Source: Pollenia angustigena
Lineage: Eukaryota > Arthropoda > Insecta > Diptera > Polleniidae
Direction: 5' to 3'
NCBI GenBank assembly: GCA_930367215.1
Contig: OV884059.1
Coordinates: forward strand, 76,665,393-76,729,392
Length of the DNA: 64,000 nt
In this document: one piece after another, positions 43,303-56,312 of the stretch
How positions within the stretch are numbered: the stretch's first letter is position 1
Layout of the letters: every line of letters starts with the position of its first letter
The notes under the pieces: model-generated
Databases searched by the model: none
What the model was told of the DNA's origin: nothing
What the model saw: only the letters and a program-made list of their open reading frames with translations
Position numbers and translations under genes: made by a program

Positions 43303-46300
43303 TCATTCACGTTTGCCCGCAGTGCAGCGTTGCTTCGGTTGTATGAGATTGAGAAAAAAATTGCCATGCAAGAATTTCGAGCATAGTAACTGCGATCTTG
43401 AGCCAACCATTGTAGTAAAATTGTAGCATTGTACAAAAACTTCGACGTATGACTGCTTTTAATAAGCTGTGGTGTTTTAACTGGAGTTCAAAGCCCAATA
43501 TCCCTTAAGTGAATACTGTGTTTTTCAAGCAAAAATAATTGGAATATCTAAAAACGTAAATTAAGAAGTTTCATAGCGGTGAAATTATGCGGGTTGTTAA
43601 GGAACTTTTCGAACTGTACGATGAAATTTGTAGGAATTCTCCTCTAGGTTCATTGCTATAAAATTAAGGAAAAAAAGGCTTTAAGTGTTCAAACTTTATG
43701 GACCTTAAGATTTCTGGATAGTTACTTTCTTAATTAGACTTATGCTCGTTTTTTCTACAAAATGAAATCTAGCTGTTTATAGAAATCTATGGTGTAAGAA
43801 CTGAAGGTAAAAAACACGTTGGCCAAGAAACGTTAAAATAGGGAAGGAAATCTGTTAGGTACTTACAAGACCAGCTTCCTTCTTATAGAAATTACGGGCA
43901 TTAGCGATCTACTGTTATATGTCAAGGCTTCTTGCTTGATTTAGTACTTTGCGCAGTTATAAATAAAATACTTAAGGAACACTATATCGGTCTTATGGTG
44001 TAGCCTTGTCAAAAGGGCTCTGTTTGGGTTTTCGTCGAGTGAATGACTCAGAAGGCAATTATACTTTAGTTATGATGGGAAATTTTAATTGCATTTATGC
44101 AGGAAAGTATTTATCCAATAAATAAAATTAAAATTCCGTAAAATACTTAATGTAGCAAAAAAAAGGCAAGTTCCATACAAATAGTTATCTTGCATTTCAT
44201 TGTAAAGTTTTTAAAGTTATTGAGCCTACAAACTGCAATGAAAAAAAAACGAATTTATATTTGCTTTAAAAATATCACACAAACAAATTTATTTTATCGA
44301 TTTGTATGCAAAATATTTTCTAGTAGATTTTATATATTTTTTCTTAAACATGAAAAAATGTTATAGTCATTTAAGTGTACAAAATATTTAAACAATTTTG
44401 CGCAAGTTTTAATATTTGTTTAAAATAAATATCAAATGCTGGTTTTGAAATGAACAAAAAAAAAAGAAAACAGCAGCAAGAAATACTTCAATAACTTTTT
44501 GGCCAAAACTTTATTAATGACTATACAAAGTATATTTTACCAACTGTTGATAGAGTTCCAACGGCATATATACTGTATACAGAGACAGACAGATGGGTGG
44601 ACAAATAGACAGATATCAAAAAATTTAAAACTAAATTTCATCTACTCTTTACTCTCCGCAGACAGAGCGACAGACAGCCAGCCCATAGTTTTTCAATTTC
44701 AGCAAATCAAACTTAAACGATTTATAGAATGTCAAGTTGTGCACTACTTGAAAATTTTTAACACAACCACACGTACCTTCAATACGAAAACACAGATTCA
44801 AAATATATTTGTTTGCATCTAAACTGAAATCCATTTCTGTCATGATGATAATACAGTTTACAAAACCAAAAGAGATATTAAAAATGAACAAAGTCTGAAA
44901 AGAAAATAAGATAAAATTGTACAACATACCAAAAATATTTGACAATGATTGTTTGTATTTGTGTTTTTGTATTTTTTATTTTTCAATTCAATACGGGAAA
45001 GGAAGAAAATCATGAATTTCTGATGATGCTACTGCTACAACAATTTCTGGAGCCACATTACACGACCACGACTGTTTGTTGTTGTAGTTGATGTGTTATG
45101 CTACCGATTGTTGCATCAATGCAGTTCAACAGTTATTTAGTAGAGATACCCCTACATAATGGTCCCATTTTAAAAAGAAAGAATTGAACATTTTGTTCTC
45201 TCTTTTCTATTAAAATGTTTTTGTTAACACTTCGCAAATATGCGGTATGTTTATTCCGTCTTTTCATTTGTAATATCCACAAAATTTGTATTTATTAAAT
45301 TCTTAATTTCTATGACATTTAATATTTAAATCAATTGAGGAAAAAGGTTAAGATTTTTTATTTTCAAAATAAGTTTAAAAAAAATGCCAAAAAAAAACGA
45401 AAGGTCTTGAACAGATGCACAAAAAAGTACGAGTATAAAAATTGTTGGCATAAATCAAAGATAGTGGAAGCACAAGGTCACACGGCCAGACAACCTGCCA
45501 GCCGTACGGAATGACATAGCTGTATCGACTCAGAAAGTGATTCTGAGTCAATCGGTATACCTACTAAAAGGTAAGTCTAGAACTAATATTTGTATGTGTT
45601 ACACACATCAGCATAAACGAATAATATCCTCACCACTGCTGTGATTTAAGTATAAAAAAACAGCAAAATAACGTCCACTAGCAGTCAAGCTCAGCAGAAA
45701 TATATCATTGGAATAAAAAGAAGGTTGAAATTTTCCAACTTGATATTGAAGTTTATTTAAGAAGGGCATTATAAAAAATCCAAAGAAGAACGTAAACTTA
45801 GAAAAAGTAAATTGTCCTTGAACAATGTTACGTAGATACGTTATTGACAATAGACAAACCAAACGGTAATATTTTATTTTCGCAGTCCCTTTATCGTGAT
45901 ATTGAGATAATAATGACATTGTGTATAATTGGTTTATCGCTAAGCTGATAACTAGAGTATCCAATTATTCGACTTTTGGTTTTGTTCAAGTTCGAATTAT
46001 TCGAATAACTCGAAGAATTCAAATAAATTTATCCAATGGGAAAAAGCAAACATCTATATTTGAACTCATACTTTTATTTTATGAATAAACAAAATAATAG
46101 AGGTGAGAAATGTCAGCCAGTTATGAAAACCATATTAAACCAATTTATTATTTCTTACAATCGAGTGAAATTGAAATCGATGGAGATTATCGGTTAAATT
46201 TTTTTTTAAAATCATCGCTGTTTTTCCTGAAATTTTAAGAGAATTTCTGGTAAAGAAAAGAATTCAATGCATACTATACGATCTTTTTTTTCATTCCAAT

Positions 46301-46304
46301 TACA
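43303..46304. other. A+T-rich DNA with weak repeat fragments
   Basis: No gene recognised; a 107-codon frame at 44499-44822 and a 118-codon frame at 45608-45964 (minus) show no domain. About 45440-45605 is a degenerate dispersed repeat also seen near 29290-29420. About 45952-46030 has a TAGAGTATCCAATTATTCGA segment reminiscent of the hAT-like MITE ends at 14.2-14.9 kb. Confidence 0.4.
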
Positions 46305-46312
46305 CTCGTATG

Positions 46313-46744
46313 CAAGGCGAATTTATAAAGGTGGCCGCATCATGAGACAGTTATGCTAGCTATCCCTTTTTATTGAAAAATATTATGTATTTTGTTTTTG
46401 TAAAAAGTTAGAGTGAATTTCAAAAATATTTGTTAAAAATATAAAAAAAGTAAATTTTTTTGTTAATAAAATATACACAATTGCTTAAGAAACTCCTCAA
46501 TTGCAAATTAATTGTGGCTCCACTTATTCCTTGCGCATTTTTAATTTCTTGTGTATATATTTTTCACTTTTTTGTTTTATATAATTTAAATAAATTTTTT
46601 TTCAACTATTTAAATTTTCATTGAATTTTAAATTTCAATTAATTTTTTCACAAAATGTAAACAAAGCTTGACATTCAGTATACACACAAAAAAATAGATA
46701 ATAAACAGATGACTGGAAAATGTCACCTTTATGAATTCGCCTTG
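46313..46744. mobile_element. hAT-type MITE
   Basis: Ends CAAGGCGAATTTATAAAGGT and CAAGGCGAATTCATAAAGGT (inward) with a perfect 8-bp duplication CTCGTATG (46305-46312, 46745-46752). 432 bp, no coding. Confidence 0.8.
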
Positions 46745-47084
46745 CTCGTATGTAGTCGGTTTCTAGAACATGGGTGATAGCTTATATATATTATTTTGTT
46801 ATTCCCTTTAAATTTCCTTTTTTTATTTAAACTGTACTCTATAGGTTTGGTTAATTTTCTAAACGTTTTACTTTTTCACGGCAAAAATTAAACACTTCGT
46901 TTTTAAACTAGGAAGCGTAGGTTTTTAAGACGGATCTAATGATATCTTAAACGTCAACATCCAGCCGATCAGAAGATACATTCGATTAATAACAGGTAAC
47001 CCATAATCTGAGAGTACATGGTTTACACATTTACAACTACTGATGTTTTTTTTGTTGCGAATTTGACGTTAATGGACAGCATTC

Positions 47085-47283
47085 AAAAAACTGCAGTCAA
47101 AGTAGAAAAACTGCCATCCCTCCCACTTCATCATTTGTCATTGACAAAAAAAAAAAAACTTTTCCTTTTACATCTGATTCATTAAATGTAAACAGTCGCT
47201 ATCTAACCAGCTTAAAAAGCGAAAAGTTTTACACAAATTTACGTTTTTTGTTCGAAAGTTTTAGGTTTCGACTGCAGTTTTTT
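47085..47283. mobile_element. Short MITE, copy 2
   Basis: CAAAAAACTGCAGTCAAAGT at the left and CGACTGCAGTTTTTTAAT at the right; homologous throughout to 12713-12905. Confidence 0.65.
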
Positions 47284-49130
47284 AATACTCTGCAAATAAA
47301 ATTAGACAACCTGATCCATTTTGATAAAATGGACTACTCCATGGACTGGTCCAATATAATGCAAGCATGGACCATGTCATTGTTAAAAAGTGTTTGTAGT
47401 GAGACGACATGTCTTCGTTTTTAACGACATGCTTTCGTTTTAAATGACTTCAAAACTAATCCTCTTGAGTATACCATGGAGTAGTTTTAAAACTACTCCT
47501 TAGTAGTCCAAAGGTGGGTTATATGGTCCTCCCCTAAGACACCGTAATTTTAAATAGACCATGTTTTGTCCATACGTTTGGGTTACTTTTGGACTAGTCT
47601 TGGTCCCTTGTGAGCTACTCTTTACACGCGTATTTGGACTGGTCCTATTATTTGCAGGGTAATGGTTTATATATTTTGTCACATACGCTCAAATCTAAAA
47701 ATGGACTTAAATATACTTAAAAGTATGAGTAATGAAAATAAATGCAAAAGGTTATAACATTTCATTAGTTTTAAATTAAGAAATCTAAACAAATTATTTT
47801 TACATTAAAAAAGAAGATTTTTCTAAGATTTTTATTTTAATCGATTAATTGACATAAATTGTTCGGGTTATTCGGTATTTGAAAAATTCGGTATTTAATA
47901 AAATGTTCATTTGTGTACGTATAAGGAATTGACGAATACCGATATATCGACGATACTTCGGGTTTGCCGATATATTGGTATTGGCGATATTTTACTGGCG
48001 ATACGACGATACTTTTTTTAGGTTTTTGAACAAACAATTTTATTTTCAATGCTTATTTTTTTATAACAAATAAGAGCAATAATACAGAACATAAAATCAA
48101 ATAGAATATAATTCTTATTCTATTGTTTCTTTTAATACTTAAACTAGAGGTTCACGACACACGTTCTACGTGTTTGTTACTTTTTTGACCATTGACGCAT
48201 GCCAAAGTAGAAAGTAGGATTTATACATGCTTTGGATACGTTTGCTATGTTACTTGTCAATACAATTTGTCCACTACTACATTTTGGACTGATGCCGTGG
48301 ACCTTCAGCTTTAGCAATTTAGCTTTGCACCATAATTGTAAAACGTTATCCCATTGATAAATATCGTATGTATTTGTTCGTTTGAAGAATTTTCTGCTAA
48401 TTTTTAATAATAAAAAAAAATGTTGCAACAAATATAGGGTAACTTGCAATAGAACACAAAATACATAAGCAAAGCCTAGTTAAAAGTCTTCGAACATTAT
48501 TAGAAAATACAATAAACGAATGAAACTAAGATGTAGAAGAGTTCAGAGTCCCAAAAATTGGCGACTTACGTAGCGTTAAGCATTAGTCTGAATGAAAGAT
48601 TTGAGAATAGTGAAATCTATTGGTGTTGCTAGAAAATTTCAAAGACAATATTAAGACCGAAAAAATGTCTTATTGAGCTACAAAAAAAACACCGAGGCTA
48701 AATTTCAAATTGAAAATGATTTGAAATCAATTCCTTTCTCAAACGATAAACTTTTGATAATCATTTAGAAATCATTTTAAAATCATAGAAAGCATTCTCA
48801 ACGAAAAGGGGAAATTATTATTTTTTTAAATTGAGAGATGTATGTATATTCAAACGTTATTCTCAGATGTTTTTCAAATGTGGATTTCATTATAATGAAA
48901 TCTAAAATATTTTTTGGAATATAAAAATTTTTTTACGAATTTAAATTTATTAGAGGTATATATAGTTAAATAAACTTTCAGCTAAACATTCGTTACCATA
49001 GCTAAAAGATAATATAGTGTTCTTTCTGTCCTGAAATTCTTGGAAAGGCGAAATACTTGGTTCCTTTTTATTTTGAGGATTGTCATGGGTACGCAATCGT
49101 ACCATGGGTACCGCGATCGTACAAAAACAT
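47284..49130. other. A+T-rich DNA, mostly unrecognised
   Basis: 47940-48010 holds several CGATAT/CGACGATACT motifs in both orientations, possibly a short inverted-repeat element. 47330-47650 has repeated GGACTRGTCC-like motifs. No gene. Confidence 0.4.
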
Positions 49131-49133
49131 TAT

Positions 49134-49353
49134 CAGGGGTGTCATGGAAATCGAAAACGTAAAACGAAAGAGTTTGGCATTTCTTTTCATTAAACTTTAA
49201 ATCTAATTTTTACAATTTTTGTTAAAAAATTCTGTTTAGTAGAGCATTATTTGTATAATAATTGTCATACAATTTTTTTATTACAGAAATCTTATTGAAA
49301 AACGACTCTTAAAATTCTTTCGTTTTACGTTTTCGATTTCCATGACACCCCTG
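49134..49353. mobile_element. MITE with CAGGGGTGTCATGG ends
   Basis: Near-perfect inverted ends of about 37 bp: CAGGGGTGTCATGGAAATCG on the left, its complement at the right. CAGGGGTG is hAT-like, but I see no 8-bp duplication. Confidence 0.6.
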
Positions 49354-49397
49354 TATATTTGCTTCACTTTCCCGTTTTATTTTTATTCGTATTCTTA

Positions 49398-49626
49398 AGC
49401 TTCGTACAGACAATGGTCAGATCTTACAATATTGTAAGCAGGCGTTGCCAACAGCAATATTTTTCTGACAATGGTCCATTGTCAGATGCATTAATTTTGC
49501 ACTTCTGCAAATACAAATGAGCTTACAATGTTCACACAGTTGTAAGACATTTTAGCCAAATTTAATGCAATTTAAGCAACGCTGCTTACCAATATTGTAA
49601 GATCTGACCATCGTCTGTACGAAGCT
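49398..49626. mobile_element. PIF/Harbinger-like MITE, copy 1
   Basis: 229 bp, inverted ends AGCTTCGTACAGAC; about 48 bp of each end pairs (through TCTTACAATATTGTAAGCAG). TTA duplication on both sides. Confidence 0.75.
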
Positions 49627-49629
49627 TTA

Positions 49630-50410
49630 CACTGTAATTCAATTTACTCACAGAAATTAAGGTTTTCTAGCAGCGAATTTACTTCACGTAACATATAGTT
49701 TTTCATTAATTGTAAAACTCATTTAACTTTAATCGCCATTTTTTAATGCTTACATTTACTTTTCGCGTTAGAGTTACCAAATTTATTTTTGATTTGAAAA
49801 TAACATTTGATAACAATTTGATATCAAATTGAAAAAACATTGTATGTCAAATGTTGAAATGAAACAATTTAAAAAGGTTTGAGAATTGTGTTTGATGTCA
49901 AATGACAAAATCATTTTACAGTTGTTTTTTATAGCCTAAGCTAATCCCGCGAAGCTCTTCGCTTGTCTGCAGGAAAGAAACCATAATCTCTGGCGGGAAT
50001 TGAATAGCTAGCCTACCGGAACGCCGACGTCGTGTTTGTTAGGATGACTCTGCATTCCGAAAGTGTTGTAAAAGGAAATTTTAAGAAGGGTGATCCTTTG
50101 TCTATCCTGCGCTGTGGTTCAGCTAAAGAAGAAGTCTAGATGTACCTTAGATCTTCTAATTTTTCTAGAGATGCAGATCCGCTTATATTCTGGAACAATT
50201 GAATGTTTTACCTAAAATTTAAGAACATGTTGCGAAATCATCTATCTCCGAAAAAGTTAAGAAAAATTTCATTTTAAAGAATTATTTTATCTGTATTCAT
50301 TTTAAATATTTATCCATATACGTAAATGGCAAACATTGCTCTAATTAAATGAAACTTCAGACGATAGATATCTAACAGCTGGTATTTGGCAAGCCAGCGG
50401 TTTTTAAGCC
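49630..50410. other. A+T-rich DNA, nothing recognised
   Basis: Contains several CAAATTGATATCAAA-like palindromic stretches (49780-49920) but no boundaries I can define. Confidence 0.4.
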
Positions 50411-50417
50411 ACTATAT

Positions 50418-51107
50418 TAAGGTGACCATACGTACTCTTTTTTAGAGGACAATCATCTATTTTAACTGGCTGTCCTCTTTTGTCATCTTTTTTCATAATC
50501 TGCCATCTTTGTCCTCTTTTTTTTAAAACATGACCAATATTTTATTTTATTTTTATAAATTAAAATAAATTTTATTTCACGGCGATCACTGGTCTTTTCT
50601 GTCAAATCGTATGGTAAATGTCGTGCCATGCTTGTTCTGTTCATATGCCTACTTAACTCTCATACACTTGCAGTATAAAATTTTGAATAAGTAACTCCAA
50701 TGCATTTTTAAGTTTCGTTATTTTTTCAAACTAATTTTACTTAAGTTAATGTAAATCTTTATATATCGTCTGCTTAATATCCAAACCTGCTAACTCCCTT
50801 TAAACAAATGCTTGAGAGGAAACAAAAAATATAGTTGATTTGACACACTTCAATACTCAAATTGCTGATCCACGAGGCATATTTTTCTCTACCCAACGGA
50901 ATTAAAATCTCAATTTACTTAAAAAGTGTATTTAGCAGGTTTGCATATCAAGCCGACAATATGTTATTTTTTTTAATTTACTATAAGTATTTAAATATGG
51001 GGATGTAAATTTGTCTGTAATATAAATAAAAAATCTTGAAGTCAAAAATATTTTTTACTTTTTTTCTTTATGTCCTCTATTTTTATTTTCAAAATCTGGT
51101 CGCCTTA
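50418..51107. mobile_element. hAT-like MITE with TAAGGTGACC ends
   Basis: Ends TAAGGTGACCATA and TAAGGCGACCAGA (inward), flanked by ACTATAT on both sides (50411-50417, 51108-51114). TTAGAGGACA/TGTCCTCT motifs repeat near both ends. Contains the nested MITE 50762-50962. Confidence 0.7.
50762..50962. mobile_element. Nested MITE, copy 2 of the 15208-15463 family
   Basis: Ends TCGTCTGCTTAATATCCAAA and TTGTCGGCTTGATATGCAAA (inward); interior shared with the copy at 15.3 kb. Confidence 0.6.
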
Positions 51108-51114
51108 ACTATAT

Positions 51115-51760
51115 GGATAACCCTGTACTAACTGTGAGCGATTCTAAATTTAAGCTTGTCTACATCTTTATAATTTTTTGTGTATCGGAAAGACAAATTC
51201 CGACTTTTGTTTGCAATATTTTCATTGTTAAACAAATACATTGAAACCCGCATGCAGCTCCATAGACTTTGAATTGGCTTTTTCTACAAATTTCGACTTC
51301 ATCCCATTTCTCTAATATTCCAAAGCTGATAAATACTTTCATTAAAAGTCATGTTGATATGTTAATTAAGGCTAAGGAAATGCCAGAAGTCCAACCATAA
51401 AATTTGATGCTAACGTTTTATCATTATACCAAGCGTAGGTAAAGATTTAACAGATCTACATTTATTTTTGTTCATCACTTTATTTCTGGAAGAACTTTCG
51501 ATATTAATGCAGTTCTAAAGAAACTGTTTTAAATATGAGAAGAAAGAAAAATACCTAAGACAAAAATGATAGCACTTTCCCGAAGGTGATTGGGAAAAGA
51601 GAACAGAACAGGCAAGAATTCAAGTGTTTGTTATTTTTGAATTAAAATGCACCGTGGGATATATTTAAAGATATTTGCAAAAAAGAAATTCTAGCTAGAA
51701 AACCAGCTAAGCTTGCTATTGTGTTTGAAAACTCAAAAAATTAAATCGAAATTTATTAAA
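51115..51760. other. A+T-rich DNA, nothing recognised
   Basis: No frame or repeat that I can support. Confidence 0.45.
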
Positions 51761-51857
51761 CCAGGGTCCAAAATACCGTATTCGATATTGATCGAAATTA
51801 CCATTTAAATTGTATGGCAATTTCGGTCGATATCGAATGCCGAAATTTGGCCCCAGT
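51761..51857. repeat. 97-bp hairpin (very short MITE)
   Basis: Arms CAGGGTCCAAAATACC...TTCGATATTGATCGAAATT and the near-complement at 51818-51856 fold into an almost complete hairpin. Confidence 0.6.
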
Positions 51858-51880
51858 TTTGAAAATGTAAAGCAGTTTAA

Positions 51881-52358
51881 CCCTAGAAGGCAAACGATTT
51901 TTAACTATACGTTAAAACCACAGAGCATACAGAGATGAAAAAAGTAACGTATGAAAAATACCCAAATCATTTGTGTGGGCAGCTTTAAAAGAAAGAGAAA
52001 GAACAAGTTTTTTGGTAGTGAAGTGGCAATGTGTTAAAACAGGCCGCTCGCTACTATCAACACAAATTGCGTGATCAAAACAAAAATGCAAAAAAGGGCA
52101 TCTTGCAAGAAGGTTAACCACGTAAATTTTACGTGTGTTTGTGTTCGTATTGTTGCTACCCAAAAACATAAACCAAGCATTTTAAGTCGTTAAAAGCACT
52201 TTAAAGCCTAAAAATTCTTTGTTTATGTTGTTGCGCTTGCTCAAAAACTACTGAAAAAAAGAACTTGTTGAATTTGGTACCGTTAGGTCAGTGGAAGCTT
52301 GGGTAGCAACAATTATGAAAAAAAAACTACACGTAAAATTTACGTTGGGTAGCCAGGG
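51881..52358. mobile_element. piggyBac-like MITE
   Basis: Ends CCCTAGAAGGCAAACG and CCCTGGCTACCCAACG (inward) lie between TTAA sites (51877-51880, 52359-52362). No transposase frame. Confidence 0.65.
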
Positions 52359-52362
52359 TTAA

Positions 52363-53850
52363 GAATACATATTTCATCAGTTTATAACCTAATCTACCAA
52401 AAAAGGAAATAGTTAAAGAATGGCACTACTTTTGCGTATATTGTCTTTAAAACATTAAACATTTCCAGTACCACTGTTTACCATTTCATGGGTATACTTC
52501 GAATATTTGCAAGAATAATTTTTTCGTTCGGTTTTTTATTGGAATTTTTTATGTTAAGTTTCCACTTTTGAGTTCTTTTGTACATATTATTTTTAAAGAA
52601 AGTGCCAGGGAATCTGTTGCAACTGTTTTAATGCTTTTCATTTCGCACATTCTTTGCGATCGCCCTTTAATTCATGAATTGTATTTTATTTTTGTAAAAT
52701 GTTAATGCATCTGTATGTTTGTTTCTTTCAAGTTCTCTCGAGCAAAAGTTTATGATTTTTTTCTCTTGTTTTTGAAATTCTACCGATTTTTGTTTTTTTT
52801 GTGAAGGTTTGATAAGAAGTTTTAGAATAAATATTTTTTGCAAGTGTGCCCATGTTGCATATGTTTGTTTGTGCATTTAGCAGTTTATTTAAATTTTGAA
52901 ATAAATTTTTATATTGTCAAATCAAACTCAATACTAAATACCGTAAACTTATGTCATCAATATTTTACTACACACTTGAATTTATTTGCTTTTTATAGTG
53001 ATTTAAAAACATTCACTCACAAAAGAGTTCTTGGCATGGATGCTTTACGCAAGAGCATTAAAAGGCAGAGGTAGTAGGAAATTTGAAAATAGAGGGAGCT
53101 GAAGTTGGATAATGTTATTAAAATAAAAGAATCAAAATCAGACTTATTAACACCAGAAAAGTACTTTTTGGAGGATAAAAATGTATCCAGCGGTAAATAT
53201 TAAAATGATCGCAAGTGGTTTAGCTTTTTGAAGGCCTTTATAATTCTTTCTCAAAGATTGGTTTTTTATGATATCCTGCCTTTTGAAGTTTGCCTTCTAG
53301 AAGGTATCCAATTCTTATAAAAATACCTTATAAAATATTTGTTACATATCGTTAGCTTAAATTCAAAAACCGTAACTTGCAAAAAAATTCAAATTCGAGT
53401 TTTTGATTAATTATTATGAATGGCATTAAACTACATGTCTTGACAAAATTACACTACTGCGATTAAAAATTGCGCCTTTTTTTAACAAAAAACAAAGGGA
53501 CGTAACTACAAATGTGTTAATGTAAAAAATACAAAACGACGTAATTACACATTGTTTTCTAACAAAATATAATGATATGGGTTTCTTTGCAAATTGTTTG
53601 AAGAATTTCATCGAAGACTTATCATTGCTTTTTTTTCTGACATGTTTTTAGTTATTACTTTACAAAGTTTTTTGCTTCTCCTGTAAAATTATATTTTTGT
53701 TAGTTACGTCTTTTTGCATTTTAGCTAACGATAAACGCTTTTCCCTTCTTAAAGAAGAGAGAAACGAAGTTGTTCAGTTTTAATATTTTGTTGTTCTTAA
53801 TGTCAATCGTTACTCACTTCTTTGGAAAGGGAACGAATTTGTTCTCTGTT
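52363..53850. other. A+T-rich DNA, nothing recognised
   Basis: Only short unrecognised frames. Confidence 0.45.
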
Positions 53851-53854
53851 TATG

Positions 53855-54080
53855 GGCCATGCCACAGAGTACAATTCCGTTCGGAATTGAAAAAAACATA
53901 TTTGTTTGTTGACGGAAAGTGTATTTTGATAGTTTTATGGCCTTTCAGATACAGACAAGTCCCATACCGGTCATGAAAACAAAAATGGTTTTATTCCAAA
54001 ACATTTTTTCGTCATTTTCTGAAGCACCAAAATACGGAATGAATTCCGTTTCCGAACGGAATTGTACTCTGTGACATGGC
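53855..54080. mobile_element. MITE with GCCATGnCACAGAGTAC ends
   Basis: GCCATGCCACAGAGTACAAT is mirrored at the right end (complement of GCCATGTCACAGAGTACAAT), and arms continue through TTCCGTTCGGAA. No clear target duplication. Confidence 0.6.
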
Positions 54081-54312
54081 TGTATATATTATTTTGGTCT
54101 TGTAACTGTTAAGTAAGAGAATACGTTGGATATCAGCTGTTTCGTTTGTCTTTCCAAACTTATGTATAAATAGGTTCTCCTACGTAAACGTGACGTTGAG
54201 TTGCGGATGAACCTGATAATACTAAAAATGTTCTCCGTATTTACCTACCAGATGTATTATGTTTGCTAATAAAGCGAGCATTCCATCGAAGTACATGACA
54301 TTTTTATTTTTA

Positions 54313-55213
54313 ACTAGCTTAACCCGGTGCGCTTCGCTTTAACCACTTTATCGGTTGAGAGATATTTAATATATGCATCCTATGGAAGGTATTTCCTCCC
54401 TTCGCCTACTTGCTTTATTTTTACTTTCAAAAGTATAAGAGTGACTTCTACAAAGTTTGAACTTTCTCATATAACAGTTTTTAAGATATCCGATATTAAA
54501 CATTGGCGTCCTATGAGGGGTAAAACTTGCCCCGCTGCTATTTAATTTAAATTTTGGGGCTCAGAAGATTCTACTACCAAAAGTTCAACAAATTGCTTGC
54601 AGCGGCTCTTATTAATATTTATATCTATGAGGGGCACTGCTCCTCCTCTGGCTACCCCGCCCATTTCTATATTAAAATTTATAGTTTAGCATAATAGTAG
54701 CTTTAACCACGTTTGAAGACTATCCCTTTAATTGTTCTTCAGTTGAGCGATATTTAATATATGGATCCTATGGAAGGTATTTGCCCTCCTACGCCTACCC
54801 GCTTTATTTCTATTTTCAAAAGTGTAGTATACCATAAGAGTGACTTTTGCAAATTTTTAATATTCTTACTATAACAGTTCTTGAGATATGCGATATTAAA
54901 CATTGGCGTCCTATGGGGGAAACCACTTCCCCCGCTGCTACTTTATTTAAATTTTGGGGCTTAAAAGATCCTACTACATACCAAAAGTTCAACAAAATTC
55001 GTGAAGCAACTCTTAAGATATGCGATATTTAATATTGGCATCCAATGTGGGTACCAATTTCCCTGCTCCTATCGAAAAAATAAGAAGCCTATTTTATTTT
55101 TAGGGCTCACGTGATGTTACTGTAAAAATTTCAGGATAATCGGTTCAGTAGTTTAGGAGTCTATAAGCCAACATACAAACAAACAAACATTTTTCATTTT
55201 TCATTTTTATATA
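54313..55213 (-). mobile_element. Helitron-like repeat with internal tandem units, split by the Sola-like element
   Basis: On the minus strand the 3' end reads GCGAAGCGCACCGGGTTAAG then CTAGT at the terminus (54313), followed by T as expected. Two to three ~190-400 bp internal units repeat ATTAAACATTGGCGTCCTAT and AAATTTTGGGGCT. The other end (CATACAAACAAACAAACATT, TTTTTATATA) continues after the Sola-like insertion at 58970-58985. Confidence 0.6.
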
Positions 55214-55766
55214 GAGCAATTCCATATGAAAACGCTCAAAATTGGCAAATTTTTGGACGACCCCTCTCCAATTTTAAAATAAATAGTCTCAATCCATTGC
55301 CCAGCAAAAAATAATGTACCTACATATTTTTTTTTTTTTATAGTGACTGGTTTAGTGGTGGTGTACACCACTGTCATGTGACAAAATTAAAGAATTCTTC
55401 ATAAGGGACCTCATTGAAAGTTGTTTTAAAAAAACTACTAAAGCGATCGCAACAGTGATAGCTCGTTGGAAAGGTATTGAATCAGGCTTTAATTGAAAAA
55501 TAAAATTTTCCTAATTTTTCTTAGAAATTTACCTTTAAATTTTCCCAAGAAAATTAAATTTTCCGATTTTCCACAGAAGCTCCTAAATTTTCCGGCTAAT
55601 TTTTTTTTTTTGGATTCCTCATAATTTTTGCTTTAAGAATCAGCAATAAAAAAATGGGCCCCGACTCCTTGTTTGGACAGGAGAAGAGCATTTAAGAGAC
55701 CACCTTGTTAAAAATACATTTTAAAAATTATTTTACAGTTAAAAATACATTTATGAAGAAAAAATC
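55214..55766 (+). repeat. Left terminal inverted repeat of Sola-like element
   Basis: Pairs with 58424-58969 almost throughout, including GTGGTGTACACCAC and GGGCCCCGACTCCTTGTTTG. Confidence 0.85.
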
Positions 55767-55897
55767 AATTTTTTTTTAAGAGCCCCAAGTTGAGTGTGTA
55801 GTGAATATGGTCTGCCTGCCTTCACAAGATCGGCCATAAATCCATGGATAATAGCAGCAGTGGCATGTAATGGCACACCAAACCCGACTGAGGCTAC

Positions 55898-56060
55898 AGG
55901 TCATAAAATGTTTTGTAAATTTTTTAAATTACCAGGTAATAAATATTTCGCCTAAAATGACACGTGCAGAAACAAGTCATAAAACACGGATTTTCCATAA
56001 ATATGGCGAAATATTTATTACCTGGTAATTTAAAAAATTTGCAAAACATTTTATGACCTG
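55898..56060. repeat. Large near-perfect hairpin in Sola-like element
   Basis: About 54-bp arms: GGTCATAAAATGTTTTG...TATTTCGCC and its complement, around a ~50-bp loop. It lies between the left inverted repeat and the first ORF. Confidence 0.8.
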
Positions 56061-56312
56061 TGGTCGGCTTATTGGCAGTAACCAATTAAGTCCCTCTTTA
56101 AAAAACATTTTATGACCAGTAGTTCACGCAAATTTTCCTATTAAAGAAAAGCAAATATCGCTTATTTTTTTACCTATTTTTTACCAAAAAATAAATATAA
56201 ATACTTCACACACTCTGAGTCAAATTTCAGTTGAATACTAAACGTGAAAGTGTTAAAGTGTTTTTTTTTTTGTAAAGTAAATAGTGAAGCTGTAAAGACA
56301 ATTTGAAGTAAA

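Noticed and set aside
45952..47900. A large hAT-like element bounded by TAGAGTATCCAATTATTCG and TTCGGTATTTGAAAAATTCG
   Set aside because: The right boundary and a duplication could not be defined; similarity may reflect separate MITE fragments.
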